A DNA stretch of 64,000 nucleotides from Polyangiaceae bacterium (GCA_020846005.1 JADLEQ010000001.1:1-64000), one strand, 5' to 3'. Positions 24,067 through 33,064 are shown, counted from the stretch's first letter. Notes: a model not told the origin generated them from the letters alone. Program-made: numbers and translations.

Positions 24067-25806
24067 CTACGGCCCGGCTCGCAGCCGGGACCTCGAGTAG
24101 AACACCCTCGACGTGGGCACGCCCGCTTCGTCGACCGGCTGCGTCCACACGGCGTGCAGCACGCGGCGCTGCGGGTCGAGGAGGAGCACGTCGTACTCGC
24201 CCCGCCACCAGCTCGCGTGCCGAACGACCCCGTAGGCGGCGAACGGCACGTCGCTCAACGCCTCGTTCGGATCGCAGGCGCCGCCCGCGCCGGGACAGCG
24301 CGTGTACACCATCCGACCCGACCCCCCGCGGTTCTCCGCCCACAGCAGGTGCAGGTCGCCCGTGCGCGGATCGAGCTCGAGCCGCGGCGTCATGTGGTGC
24401 GCGCACGGCGGGTCGTCCTCGGCGTATCGGCGCGACCAAGTCTGCCCCCCGTCGCGTGTCGTGGCGACGACGATACGCCAGCGCAGATCGGGGCCCCCCG
24501 CCGGGTAGGCGACGTGCACGGCGCGGCGGCTCGGATCCGCCACGACCTGCGCGTTGGAGAAGTAGAACGGGACGGGCTCCTCGGCGCCGTTCACGCGGAC
24601 GGGCGCCGAGAACGTGCGCCCGCCGTCGGCGCTCGACGAGTAGCGGACCTCGCTCCGCGCGTCGCCGAACGGGTGCGTCCGCTCGCCGCGCGGGCCGGCG
24701 ACGACCGCGAGGTGCACCCGCCCCGCGGCGTCGACCCGCAGATCGCCGTAGCTGCCGTCGCCAGCCTCGGCCGCGGCCGAGAACGGCTCGCCCGGCGACG
24801 CCGCGTCCGACGCGACCGCGCGCAGGCCGTCCGTCCCCGCGTAGGTGACGAGCCAGTCCGCGCGCGCCCGCCCCGCCCGGAGGACCGCCGCGACCATCGG
24901 CTTGTCGAGGCAGTAGGGCGCGCCGTCCGCGCAGTCCCGCCGCGCGTCGTGGACCGCGCGCGGCGCCGTCCACGCCAGGCCATCGCGCGAGGTCGCGAGC
25001 GCCACCTCGGCGTTCAGATCTCGTCCGCCGCCGTCGTGACCGAGCCACACGAGGGCGAGCTCGCCGCCGCGCGCCGCGAGCCACGGGTCGAAGTGCCGGC
25101 GCTTGCCGGACCGGATCACGATCGTCGGCGACAGGGAGCCGTCGGCACGTACGACGATCGCGGCGAGCGCGTTGTCGGCGTCCTGCTCGTTCATCGCCGT
25201 GTAGACGACCGCGAGCCCGCCGTCGGGGAGGAGCGCGGCCGTCGGCTCGAAGCTGTAGCGACCACGCGACGGCCCCACCGACACGAGCCGGGGCGCCTCG
25301 AACGCCGCCCGCGCGCGCGGCGCTCCTGCGGGGGCGGGGCCCGCCGCGCAGCGCGGTGGCTCGGGCGCGAGGAACCCCGGCGGCGCGCAGGCCCTCCAGG
25401 TCGGATCGCACGCGTAGCCATCGCGGCAGTCGGCGTCGGAGCCGCAGCCGGCGACGCAGAGCTCCCCGGCGCGGTGGCTCGCCGCGCAGATCGCGCCGCC
25501 GCCGCACCGGCTCCCGAAGCCGCACCACGCCGTACAATACCCACCCGGAGCTGGGCTACAGAGGAGACCGGCGGCGCAGCTCCCTCGTTGGAAGGGCCGC
25601 TCGGCCGCGCACGCGGCGCCGACGGCGCCCGGGGGCGCGCTGGCCGCCGGCGCCATCGAGCCCCCCGGCGCCGAGGAGCTCGCGGGAGCGGCCGGGGTCG
25701 GGGGGCTCCCCGGCGCAGGGGCGCCCGCGCCGGCGCAGGCGCCGACCGGCGAGAGCCCGACGAAGAGCCCCGCGAGTCGGCGCGGCCAGCGGGCGACGGG
25801 GTCCAT
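24067..25806 (-). CDS. BNR-repeat (sialidase-fold) lipoprotein
   Basis: 579 residues. Signal peptide with lipobox SPVGAC, an Ala/Pro-rich linker (~25-60), and an EGF-like/Cys-rich segment (~62-130, with CSPAPGGYCTAWCGFGSRC and CGSDADCRDGYAC). Six-bladed BNR-like propeller sequence follows: RDGLAWTAPRA, SSADGGRTFSAPVRV and TTRDGGQTWSRRY are Asp-box motifs. No convincing sialidase catalytic triad, so probably a surface-binding propeller. ATG 25806 chosen as the signal peptide begins there; TAACTT stands 7 bases upstream without a Shine-Dalgarno. Divergent from queE. Confidence 0.8.
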   Translation of the reverse strand: MDPVARWPRRLAGLFVGLSPVGACAGAGAPAPGSPPTPAAPASSSAPGGSMAPAASAPPGAVGAACAAERPFQRGSCAAGLLCSPAPGGYCTAWCGFGSRCGGGAICAASHRAGELCVAGCGSDADCRDGYACDPTWRACAPPGFLAPEPPRCAAGPAPAGAPRARAAFEAPRLVSVGPSRGRYSFEPTAALLPDGGLAVVYTAMNEQDADNALAAIVVRADGSLSPTIVIRSGKRRHFDPWLAARGGELALVWLGHDGGGRDLNAEVALATSRDGLAWTAPRAVHDARRDCADGAPYCLDKPMVAAVLRAGRARADWLVTYAGTDGLRAVASDAASPGEPFSAAAEAGDGSYGDLRVDAAGRVHLAVVAGPRGERTHPFGDARSEVRYSSSADGGRTFSAPVRVNGAEEPVPFYFSNAQVVADPSRRAVHVAYPAGGPDLRWRIVVATTRDGGQTWSRRYAEDDPPCAHHMTPRLELDPRTGDLHLLWAENRGGSGRMVYTRCPGAGGACDPNEALSDVPFAAYGVVRHASWWRGEYDVLLLDPQRRVLHAVWTQPVDEAGVPTSRVFYSRSRLRAGP

Positions 25807-25813
25807 GCCCACC

Positions 25814-25819
25814 AAGTTA
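25814..25819 (-). promoter_or_regulatory. -10-like TAACTT, 7 bases before ATG 25806
   Basis: TAACTT, 7 bases, ATG on the minus strand, with no ribosome site: a good candidate leaderless start. Confidence 0.45.
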
Positions 25820-25900
25820 GTCTGCCCGCGCGGTCGGGGTCCAACCCGGGGCGTCGGGCCCGGGGACCGTCGGCCGCGCTGCCGTGCTACCCCGTCCGCC

Positions 25901-26596
25901 GTGCCGTCCGGTCCCGCGCTCGAGGTGAGCGAGCTGTTCGACAGCCTGCAGGGCGAGGGCGTGTCCGCCGGCGCTCCATCCCGATTCCTGCGGCTCGCCG
26001 GCTGCAACCTCGCGTGCGCCTGGTGCGACACCCGCTACTCGTGGGACTGGGCGCGGTTCGATCGGGGCGCCGAGGCGCGGTGGATGACGCTCGCCGAGCT
26101 CGCGGAGCGCCTCGCGAGCCCACCGGGCGAGCGGCTCGTCGTCACCGGGGGCGAGCCGCTCCTCCAGCGCGAGGCGCTCGCCGCCCTGGCCGAGCGGCTC
26201 GATCCGCGTACGACGATCGAGCTCGAGACGAACGGGACGCTCGAGCCGGGGCCGCAGCTCCTCGGCCGGGTCGACCAGTGGAACGTCTCGCCGAAGCTCA
26301 CGAGCGCCGGGGGCCCCGAGCTCGCGCGCGTCGTCCCGCCAGCGCTCCGGGCGCTCCGGGACAGCGGGCGCGCGTGGCTGAAGTTGGTGGTGCAAGCGGC
26401 CGAGCTCGAGGAGGCCGCCGCGCTGGTCGCGTCCCTCGGCTGGCCAGCCGGGCGCGTCCTGCTGATGGCGCGCGGTGCCACCCGCGCCGCCCTCGCGGCG
26501 CAGGGGCCCGCGGTCGCCGCCGCCGCGCTGGCGAGAGGCTGGCGCTACTCGCCGCGCCTCCACGTGGAGCTGTGGGGCTCGCGGCGCGGCGTGTGA
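25901..26596 (+). CDS. queE: 7-carboxy-7-deazaguanine synthase (radical SAM)
   Basis: 231 residues. Makes CDG from carboxytetrahydropterin in queuosine (preQ0) synthesis. The N-terminal SELFDSLQGEGVSAGAPS and the radical-SAM cluster CNLACAWCDT (CxxxCxxC), with the W-C-D-T typical of QueE, are clear. VVTGGEPLLQ (the SAM-binding GGEP), ELETNGTL and WNVSPKL follow. GTG start gives the normal length; TGCTACCCC lies 7 bases upstream. Other queuosine genes are not in the window. Confidence 0.93.
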   Translation: MPSGPALEVSELFDSLQGEGVSAGAPSRFLRLAGCNLACAWCDTRYSWDWARFDRGAEARWMTLAELAERLASPPGERLVVTGGEPLLQREALAALAERLDPRTTIELETNGTLEPGPQLLGRVDQWNVSPKLTSAGGPELARVVPPALRALRDSGRAWLKLVVQAAELEEAAALVASLGWPAGRVLLMARGATRAALAAQGPAVAAAALARGWRYSPRLHVELWGSRRGV

Positions 26597-26674
26597 GCGC
26601 GGCGTGTGAGCGCGGCGCCGCGTGCCCGCCCCGTGCCTGCCGCGTGTCCGCCCAGTGCCCGCCCAGTGCCCGCG
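26585..26674 (+). repeat. Two short tandem repeats at the queE end and queE-ompA gap
   Basis: 26585-26617 holds 2.5 copies of the 13-mer CGCGGCGTGTGAG, which duplicates the queE stop codon. 26621-26674 holds about five imperfect copies of an 11-mer close to AGTGCCCGCCC. Likely slippage-prone. Confidence 0.65.
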
Positions 26675-26726
26675 AGCCCCTTGCGACTGGCGGGCTCGGG
26701 CTGTAGGTGGGTAAGCTCGTGTGGCT

Positions 26727-26753
26727 CGGGCCGCGGCCCGACTCCCGGGAGTC
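26727..26753 (+). promoter_or_regulatory. Tandem palindromes in the leader of the OmpA-like gene
   Basis: CGGGCC-GC-GGCCCG (26727-26740) abuts the 14-bp perfect palindrome GACTCCCGGGAGTC (26740-26753), which contains the GGGAG ribosome site 7 bases before ATG 26761. Could be an operator or a translational control hairpin. Confidence 0.45.
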
Positions 26754-26760
26754 TCATCAA

Positions 26761-28506
26761 ATGAAGAGCTTGCTTCGCGCCGCGGCGGCCGCCGCCACGA
26801 CGCTCGTCGCCGCCTCGGCCGCAGCCCAGACGGAGGGCGGCTTCTCGCTGGATCGCTTCGACCCGTCCGAGCGCGGCAGCTCGTGGTTCACCGTCGAGTC
26901 GCTCGATCTCCGCGGCAACGGCCGCCCCGCCGTCGGCCTCGTGCTGGACTGGGGCTACCGCCCGCTCGGCCTCTACGACGAGGACGGCGAGCTCCTCGTC
27001 GCGATCGTCGAGCACCAGGTGTTCGCCCACCTCGGCGCGAGCTACGTGCTCTGGGACCGCGTGCGGTTCGGCGTCAACCTGCCGCTCGCCGCGTATCTCG
27101 AGACGAGCGAGGGCGCCGTCGGGAACCAGAGCTTCGACAGCACCGACAGCCAGACGGTCGGCGACGCGCGCGTCGGCGGCGACGTGCGGCTCTTCGGCGC
27201 GCACGGCGGGCTCGTCACGGGCGCGGCCGGGCTGCAGCTCTACCTCCCGACGGGATCGCGCGCCGCCTTCACCGGGGACGGCAAGGTCCGCGTGCACCCG
27301 CGGCTGATGATCGCGGGGCGCGCCGGCCAGCTCGAGTACGGCGCGAAGCTCGGGTTCGCGTACCGCGCGCAGAGCGGCGAGCTCGACGGCGCGGCCTTCG
27401 GCAGCGAGGCGACCTGGTCGGCCGCGGCCGGGGTCCGCCTGTGGGAGGACCGCCTGCTGGTCGGCCCCGAGCTCTACGGCTCCACTTCGGTCGAGGACGC
27501 GGACGCGCTGTTCGGGCGCCGCACGTCGCCAGTGGAGCTGATCGTCGGCGGCCACGCCGACGTGGCGAAGGACTGGCGCGCCGGGGTCGGCGTCGGCCCG
27601 GGTCTGACGCGCGGCCTCGGGACGCCCACGGTCCGAGTGCTCGCGTCGGTCGAGTGGACGCCGAGCGTCGAGGAGGCGAAGGCGCCGCCGCCGCCCCCGC
27701 CGCCGGGCCCCAAGGATCGCGACGGCGACGGCGTCTTCGACGCGGACGACGCCTGCCCGGACGTGGCGGGCGAGGCCAACGAAGACAAGGCGAAGCACGG
27801 CTGCCCGCCGCCGGGCGACCAGGACGGCGACGGCGTGAAGGACGACGCCGACGCCTGCGTCGACGTTCCGGGCGAGCGCACCGAGGACGCGAAGACGAAC
27901 GGCTGTCCGCCTCCGGACACCGACCGTGACACCATCCTCGACCGCGACGACGCGTGCCCGTCCGAGCCGGGCGTCGCAAGCGAAGACAAGACGAAGCACG
28001 GCTGCCCGCTCCCGAAGGACTCCGATGGCGACGAGATCCCCGATCCGGAGGACGCCTGCCCGACGGTGCCTGGCCCCCGCAACGACGACAAGACGAAGCA
28101 CGGCTGCCCGGCGGCCCGCGTCGAGAAGGGCCAGATCCGCATCCTGGAGCAGGTGCAGTTCGCGACTGCGAGCGATCGCATCCTGCCCGCCAGCGATCCG
28201 GTGCTGCAGGCGGTGCTCAAGGTGCTGCAGGACAACCCCGGCATCACCAAGCTCTCCATCGAGGGCCACACGGACAACCGGGGCGCTGCGCCGTACAACC
28301 GCAACCTGAGCCAGCGGCGCGCGCGGTCGGTGATGAAGTGGCTCACCAAGCACGGCATCGACCCCAAGCGGCTCACCTCCGCGGGCTTCGGCCCCGACCG
28401 GCCGCTCGACACCAACGACACGGACGAAGGGCGCCAGCGCAACCGGCGCGTCGAGTTCCACATCCGCGAAGAGAACGGCAAGCCCGTCGAGGCCGCGAAG
28501 GAGTGA
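26761..28506 (+). CDS. OmpA-like outer-membrane protein with type 3 thrombospondin-like repeats
   Basis: 581 residues. Signal peptide (Ala-rich, cleavage after SAAAQ region), an N-terminal ~290-residue beta-barrel-like domain (GLVLDWGYRPLGLY; VRFGVNLPLAAYL), a Pro hinge (~305-317), four or five Asp-rich Ca2+-binding repeats (~318-450, DRDGDGVFDADDACPD and relatives each ending HGCP), and a C-terminal OmpA/MotB peptidoglycan-binding domain (~460-581). The last keeps IEGHTDNRGAAPYNRNLSQR and RVEFHI with the diaminopimelate-binding Asp and Arg. It should link outer membrane and peptidoglycan. The ATG follows a GGGAG site; an upstream frame extension is not protein-like. The next gene starts 2 bp after its stop. 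Confidence 0.9.
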   Translation: MKSLLRAAAAAATTLVAASAAAQTEGGFSLDRFDPSERGSSWFTVESLDLRGNGRPAVGLVLDWGYRPLGLYDEDGELLVAIVEHQVFAHLGASYVLWDRVRFGVNLPLAAYLETSEGAVGNQSFDSTDSQTVGDARVGGDVRLFGAHGGLVTGAAGLQLYLPTGSRAAFTGDGKVRVHPRLMIAGRAGQLEYGAKLGFAYRAQSGELDGAAFGSEATWSAAAGVRLWEDRLLVGPELYGSTSVEDADALFGRRTSPVELIVGGHADVAKDWRAGVGVGPGLTRGLGTPTVRVLASVEWTPSVEEAKAPPPPPPPGPKDRDGDGVFDADDACPDVAGEANEDKAKHGCPPPGDQDGDGVKDDADACVDVPGERTEDAKTNGCPPPDTDRDTILDRDDACPSEPGVASEDKTKHGCPLPKDSDGDEIPDPEDACPTVPGPRNDDKTKHGCPAARVEKGQIRILEQVQFATASDRILPASDPVLQAVLKVLQDNPGITKLSIEGHTDNRGAAPYNRNLSQRRARSVMKWLTKHGIDPKRLTSAGFGPDRPLDTNDTDEGRQRNRRVEFHIREENGKPVEAAKE

Positions 28507-28508
28507 CC

Positions 28509-31500
28509 ATGAGACTCTGTCGATCCTCTGCACTGTTCACCTCGGCCGCCCTCTTCGGGCTGCTCCTCGCCCCCGCCACGAACGCCGCGCAGACGCTCCG
28601 CGTCCAGGTCGATCAGCGCGGCGACTTCGTGATGCTGGGCAACACCCTCGCGTGGGACTGCGGCGCGAGCGCCCCGTCGCCGATCGCCGGGACGGTGCCG
28701 GCGAACAACGTCCTCGGCTGCGGCACGAGCCGCGGCGACACGGCGCCGGACATCTTCTGGCGGGCCGACTCGCCGGCGGACGGCCAGGCCACCGCGTCGA
28801 CGTCGATCACCGTCGCGCAGGCGCGGTCGACGGCCGTGCTCGACCTCCCCGCCGGGGCGACCGTGACGCACGCCTTCCTCTACTGGGCGGCGCGCAAGCC
28901 AGGCGCCGGCGCGGACACCCAGGTCACGCTGGAGCGCCCGGGCGTGTTCTCCGACGCGGTCGACGCGGCCGCGTCCTACGCGATCGCCTCGGGCGGCAAC
29001 ACGACGGTCTACGAGTCCGTCGCGGACGTGACGGCGCTCGTGCAGGCGCAGGGCGAGGGCGCCTACCGCTTGAGCGGCGTGAACGTGCAGAACCTCGTGA
29101 ACCTCGACCAGGAGGTGACGTTCGCCGCGTGGTCGATGGTCGTCTTCTACCAGCTCGACTCCGAGCCGCCGCGAAACCTCGCGCTCTTCGACGGCCTGGA
29201 CATCGTGTCGAACGGCAACCCGTCGCTCGTGCAGCTCTCCGGCTTCCTCGTCCCGAACGCCGGGTTCGACGCCAAGCTCGGCGCGATCACCTACGAGGGG
29301 GACGACTCGATCACGGGCGACTCGCTCCGCTTCGGCACGGCGCCCCTGAGCGACGCGGAGCGCCTGAGCGATCCGCTGAACCCGGTGGACAACTTCTTCA
29401 ACGGCACCCGATCGGTGCTCGGCGTGCCGACCTCCTTCACCGGGGATCTCCCGCAGCTCTCCGGCGCCGCGCGCTCCCACTCGGGCGTCGACTTCGACGT
29501 CGTCGACGTGAGCTCGCGGGTCAGCGCCGGGCAGACGGCCGTCGACATCGAGGCGACGAGCTCCCAGGACCAGTACTACCTCGGCGCGTTCGTCACCTCG
29601 ATCTCGACGTTCCGCCCGGACTTCGAGAACTCGACGAAGGCGGTGACGGACGTGAACGGTGGCTCGGTGCTGCCGGGTGACGTGCTCGAGTACACGATCA
29701 CCGTCCGCAATTCCGGCAACGACGCCGCCGTCGACGTGGTGGTGACCGATGCCATCCCCCCCGGGCTCACCTACGTGCCGGGGTCGACGCGCGTGGGCGG
29801 CACCGCGCAGACGGATCAGGTCGGCGACGATCGCGTCGACTGGGACGCCGGCACCGCGACGCTCACGGCGCGGGTCGGGACGGGCGCGAACGCGACGACC
29901 GGCGGGACGCTCGCCATCGGCGCGTCGACCACCGTGCGCTTCCGGGCGACGGTGAACGGCGGGGCGAGCGGCACGATCTCGAACCAGGCGATCATCAACG
30001 CCGGCGGCCAGCGCGGCGCTCCCCCCACCGACACGCCGACGGACGGCAACGGCAACGGCGGCGGCCGCCCGCCGACCGACATCGTCGTGGACCAGTGCGA
30101 CAGCGATGCGCTGTGCAGCGCGCCGACCCCCTTCTGCCTGACGACCGCCTCTCCGAAGGTCTGCGTCCAGTGCCTCGTGGACGGGCACTGCTTCGCGCCG
30201 ACGCCCTCGTGCGACGCCATCACGAACACCTGCGTCTGCCCGAGCGGGAGCTGCGCCGATACGGACGGCGACGGGCTGACGGACGACGAAGAGACGGCGG
30301 CCGGCACCGATCCGAACGACGCGGACAGCGACGACGACGGCTTGCCGGACGGCGACGAGCCCGCGTGGAACGTCGACACGGACGGCGACGGCGCCATCGA
30401 CGCGCTCGACGCGGACAGCGACGACGACGGCCTCTTCGACGGCACCGAGCTCGGCCGCGACTGCAGCCTCCCCGCGACCTCCGCCGCGGCCCGCGCCTGC
30501 CGGCCGGACGCCGATCCGGCGACGACGACCAACCCGCTCGTGGCCGACACGGACGCCGGCGGCGCCAGCGACGGCAGCGAGGACTCGAACCTGAACGGCG
30601 CGCTCGACTCCGGGGAGACGAACCCGACGAGCGGCAACGCGGGCGACGACTCCTCCGTCACCGACTCGGATGGCGACGGCCTGGGCGACGCGCTCGAGGA
30701 CTTCCTCGGGTCCAACCCGAGCGACGCCGACACCGACGACGACGGCGCCCAAGACGGCGTCGAGGCGAACCCGTCGCAGGACGTGGATCTCGACGGCCTG
30801 GTCGATGTCCTCGACGTGGACAGCGACGACGACGGCCTCTTCGACGGCACCGAGCAGGGTCTGCCCTGCAACGGCCCCGGCACCAACGGCACGGCGCACT
30901 GCATCGCGGACGCCGACTCCGGCGCGACGAAGACCTCGCCGATCCTCCAGGACACCGACTCCGGTGGCGTCCGCGACGGCAGCGAGGACTCTAACCGAAA
31001 CGGCGCGGTCGACTCCGGTGAGACGGATCCGACGCCTGGCCACGGCGCCGACGACTCGTCGATCGCCGACTCGGACGGCGATGGGCTGTCGGACGCGCTC
31101 GAGGGTGACCTCGGGTCGAACGCCAACGACGCCGACAGCGACGACGACGGCGTCCTCGACGGTAAGGAGGCGAACCCGGGCGACGACGCCGACGGCGACG
31201 GCCCCCGCAACGTCGCGGATCACGACGCCGACGGCGACGGCCTCTTCGATGGCACCGAGGTCGGCAACGGTTGCGGCGACGCCGCGACGAACACGACGGT
31301 CGGGCACTGCACGGCGGACGCCGACGGCGGTGCGACGACGACGTCGATGGTCGATCCCGACACGGACGACGGTGGCGCGCTCGACGGCGACGAAGACGCG
31401 AACCACGACGGCGCAGTCAACGGCGGCGAGCGCGACCCGCTGAACCCGGCGGACGACTCCACGACCGGGACGGGTGGCGCGGGCGGCGGCGGAGCCGGTG

Positions 31501-32063
31501 GGGGCGCCGGTGTGGGGGGCGCTGCCGGCGCGGGCGGGAGCGCGGGCGGCGGCGGTACCGGTGGAGGTTCCGGTATGGCCGGCGCGGGCGGCGGCGGCGG
31601 TGCGGGCGGCGCAGCGGGCCAGGCCGGCGCCGCGGGCCAGGCCGGCGCGGCGGGTCAGGCCGGCGCGGCGGGCCAGGCCGGCGGCGCGGGCGCGAGCGGC
31701 GCGGCGGGCCAGGCGGGCGGCGCGGGCGCGAGCGGCGCGGCGGGCCAGGCGGGCGGCGCCGGCGCGAGCGGCGCGGCCGGCCAGAGCGGCGCGGCGGGCA
31801 CCGGCGGCGGCGCGGGCGCGAGCGGCGCGGCCGGGTCCTCGGGCGCGTCCGGCGCTGGCGGGGCCGGAGGGACCTCGGGCGGATCGGGCGCGAGCGGAGC
31901 CGACGGCGGCCTCGCCGACGGCGGCAAGCTCCTCCCCGACGGCGTGCTCGAGGGGGGCGGCTGCGCCTGCTCGGCGCCGGGTGGCTCCAGCGAGCCGGCC
32001 CCGTTCGGGCTCCTGGCCGGCGCGCTGGCGGCGGTGGGCGCGCTCTCGCGCCGCCGCCGCTGA
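28509..32063 (+). CDS. Large MYXO-CTERM surface protein with DUF11 and Ca2+-binding superrepeats
   Basis: 1184 residues. Signal peptide (1-26, cleavage near TNAAQ). An N-terminal ~340-residue beta domain (ATVTHAFLYWAARKPG) resembles DUF3344. Then a DUF11 cell-surface repeat (~370-500, GDVLEYTITVRNSGNDAAV), a Cys-rich segment (~530-580), and three 135-residue Asp-rich superrepeats (584-718, 719-853, 854-988). A Gly/Ala/Ser/Gln linker (~990-1140) leads to the tail: GGCACSAPGG, a hydrophobic helix (FGLLAGALAAVGAL) and RRRR. That tail is the MYXO-CTERM pattern of Cys motif, TM and basic end, processed by a myxosortase in other myxobacteria. Probably a long, Ca2+-stiffened surface adhesin. Co-transcribed with the OmpA-like gene (2-bp gap). 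Confidence 0.85.
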   Translation: MRLCRSSALFTSAALFGLLLAPATNAAQTLRVQVDQRGDFVMLGNTLAWDCGASAPSPIAGTVPANNVLGCGTSRGDTAPDIFWRADSPADGQATASTSITVAQARSTAVLDLPAGATVTHAFLYWAARKPGAGADTQVTLERPGVFSDAVDAAASYAIASGGNTTVYESVADVTALVQAQGEGAYRLSGVNVQNLVNLDQEVTFAAWSMVVFYQLDSEPPRNLALFDGLDIVSNGNPSLVQLSGFLVPNAGFDAKLGAITYEGDDSITGDSLRFGTAPLSDAERLSDPLNPVDNFFNGTRSVLGVPTSFTGDLPQLSGAARSHSGVDFDVVDVSSRVSAGQTAVDIEATSSQDQYYLGAFVTSISTFRPDFENSTKAVTDVNGGSVLPGDVLEYTITVRNSGNDAAVDVVVTDAIPPGLTYVPGSTRVGGTAQTDQVGDDRVDWDAGTATLTARVGTGANATTGGTLAIGASTTVRFRATVNGGASGTISNQAIINAGGQRGAPPTDTPTDGNGNGGGRPPTDIVVDQCDSDALCSAPTPFCLTTASPKVCVQCLVDGHCFAPTPSCDAITNTCVCPSGSCADTDGDGLTDDEETAAGTDPNDADSDDDGLPDGDEPAWNVDTDGDGAIDALDADSDDDGLFDGTELGRDCSLPATSAAARACRPDADPATTTNPLVADTDAGGASDGSEDSNLNGALDSGETNPTSGNAGDDSSVTDSDGDGLGDALEDFLGSNPSDADTDDDGAQDGVEANPSQDVDLDGLVDVLDVDSDDDGLFDGTEQGLPCNGPGTNGTAHCIADADSGATKTSPILQDTDSGGVRDGSEDSNRNGAVDSGETDPTPGHGADDSSIADSDGDGLSDALEGDLGSNANDADSDDDGVLDGKEANPGDDADGDGPRNVADHDADGDGLFDGTEVGNGCGDAATNTTVGHCTADADGGATTTSMVDPDTDDGGALDGDEDANHDGAVNGGERDPLNPADDSTTGTGGAGGGGAGGGAGVGGAAGAGGSAGGGGTGGGSGMAGAGGGGGAGGAAGQAGAAGQAGAAGQAGAAGQAGGAGASGAAGQAGGAGASGAAGQAGGAGASGAAGQSGAAGTGGGAGASGAAGSSGASGAGGAGGTSGGSGASGADGGLADGGKLLPDGVLEGGGCACSAPGGSSEPAPFGLLAGALAAVGALSRRRR
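30258..31472 (+). repeat. Three tandem 405-bp superrepeats
   Basis: Landmarks recur at exactly 405-bp steps: GACxCGGAxGGCGA at 30258, 30663 and 31068, and the CCTCTTCGA of GLFDGTE at 30431, 30836 and 31241. Each unit encodes 135 residues with blocks DGDGL, DADSDDDG, GLFDGTE, ADAD, DTD-GG and GE-x-P. Confidence 0.9.
31618..31790 (+). repeat. 18-bp and 36-bp tandem repeats in the Gly/Ala linker
   Basis: Roughly four units encoding QAGAAG (18 bp) run into about three units encoding QAGGAGASGAAG (36 bp). The longer unit looks like an expanded form of the shorter. Linker length is likely variable between strains. Confidence 0.7.
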
Positions 32064-32079
32064 GCGCGCGCCACCGGAT

Positions 32080-32098
32080 CGGCGCCGAGGGGGCGCCG
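32080..32098. terminator. Hairpin between convergent genes
   Basis: CGGCGCC-GAGGG-GGCGCCG, 7-bp perfect stem between the stops at 32063 and 32118. No T-tract. Confidence 0.45.
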
Positions 32099-32117
32099 GA
32101 TGGACGCGGCGCGGCCC

Positions 32118-33041
32118 TCAGCTCGGCGGCACGAGCGGGGCGCACGTGCTCACGCCGGCGCCGACCACGGTGTACGGCGTCGAGACCATCGGCGCCGTCG
32201 TACTGTCGCTCGGGCGGTGGCGGTGGACCGTCGTCCCCGAGCCCGGCCCGACGAACAGCCAGAAGTCGCCGCCCCAGAACGCGAACGCGAAGTTGGAGCC
32301 GCTCGGGGGCGAGGTGACGCCCTGCGCGGGGACCTGGGAGGCGATGTGGGCGCTCGCGCGCTCGATCTCGGCGACGACGTAGGGCTGGCCCTCGAAGGCC
32401 CCGAAGAGGCGCGCGTCGCCCGTCCCCGTGAGCTCGGCGCGCCGGCCGGCGAGCGAGTCGTACGCGCCGATCGGCACGAGCGCCAGCGACCCCAGATCGA
32501 TCCGGCCGAGGCGCGCGTCGCCGCTCGCCGTCACGCCGGAGACGTAGAGCGTCTCGGCGCTGCTCCCGAGCGCGTCGGTCGCGAAGCCCATGCCGAAATT
32601 GGAGAAGCCCTGCTGGTTCGGGGCGAAGTTGGTGGTGGTGCAGTGCGCGTTCGTGGTGTCGACCCGCGCGAGGCCGCCGAGCTGCCCGTGCACCCACGCG
32701 GTGCCGCCCCGGTCGACGGCCATCGAGTAGGGGGAGAACGTGGCCGGGCAGTCGAGCACGCCGATGACGCTGAAGGTGAGCGCGGGCGGATCGAAGCGCA
32801 AGAGCTGCCGATCCGAGGTCATGAGGAAGACGAACTGTCCGGTGTCGCACGAGGGGAGGCCGGCCTCCGTGATGAGCCCTCCCCCGGATCCCCCACCCGC
32901 CCCGACGCCGCCGAACCCTCCCTGCGCGCCGCTCCCCGAGCTCGCCCCACCGCCGAACCCGGAGCCCGAGGCGGCGTCGTTGGCGGAGCACGCGAGGAGC
33001 GCGACGGGGGCGAGGAGGAGGGCGAGGCGAGGCGGCAGCAC
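32118..33041 (-). CDS. Lipoprotein with propeller-like domain
   Basis: 307 residues. GTG start, signal peptide with lipobox PVALLAC, a Gly/Ser linker (~25-60), and a ~245-residue beta-rich domain: SCDTGQFVFLMTSDRQLLRF, YSMAVDRGGTAWVHGQLGGL, ETLYVSGV. Repeating G-x-L-x-R-V-D strands suggest a beta-propeller of the kind found in secreted myxobacterial proteins. No catalytic motif. TAGGTT stands 7 bases before the GTG with no Shine-Dalgarno. Function unknown. Confidence 0.75.
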   Translation of the reverse strand: MLPPRLALLLAPVALLACSANDAASGSGFGGGASSGSGAQGGFGGVGAGGGSGGGLITEAGLPSCDTGQFVFLMTSDRQLLRFDPPALTFSVIGVLDCPATFSPYSMAVDRGGTAWVHGQLGGLARVDTTNAHCTTTNFAPNQQGFSNFGMGFATDALGSSAETLYVSGVTASGDARLGRIDLGSLALVPIGAYDSLAGRRAELTGTGDARLFGAFEGQPYVVAEIERASAHIASQVPAQGVTSPPSGSNFAFAFWGGDFWLFVGPGSGTTVHRHRPSDSTTAPMVSTPYTVVGAGVSTCAPLVPPS

Positions 33042-33048
33042 GCGCGGC

Positions 33049-33054
33049 AACCTA
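33049..33054 (-). promoter_or_regulatory. Extended -10-like TGC-TAGGTT, 7 bases before GTG 33041
   Basis: CGCGTGCTAGGTT then 7 bases then GTG. Shares the 11-mer CGCGTGCTAGG with the regions before 11604 and 13335. Confidence 0.45.
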
Positions 33055-33064
33055 GCACGCGCCG

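Noticed and set aside
31618-31790. Possible CRISPR-like repeat array
   Set aside because: Repeats are in-frame codons for a Gly/Ala/Gln linker with no spacers and no cas genes.
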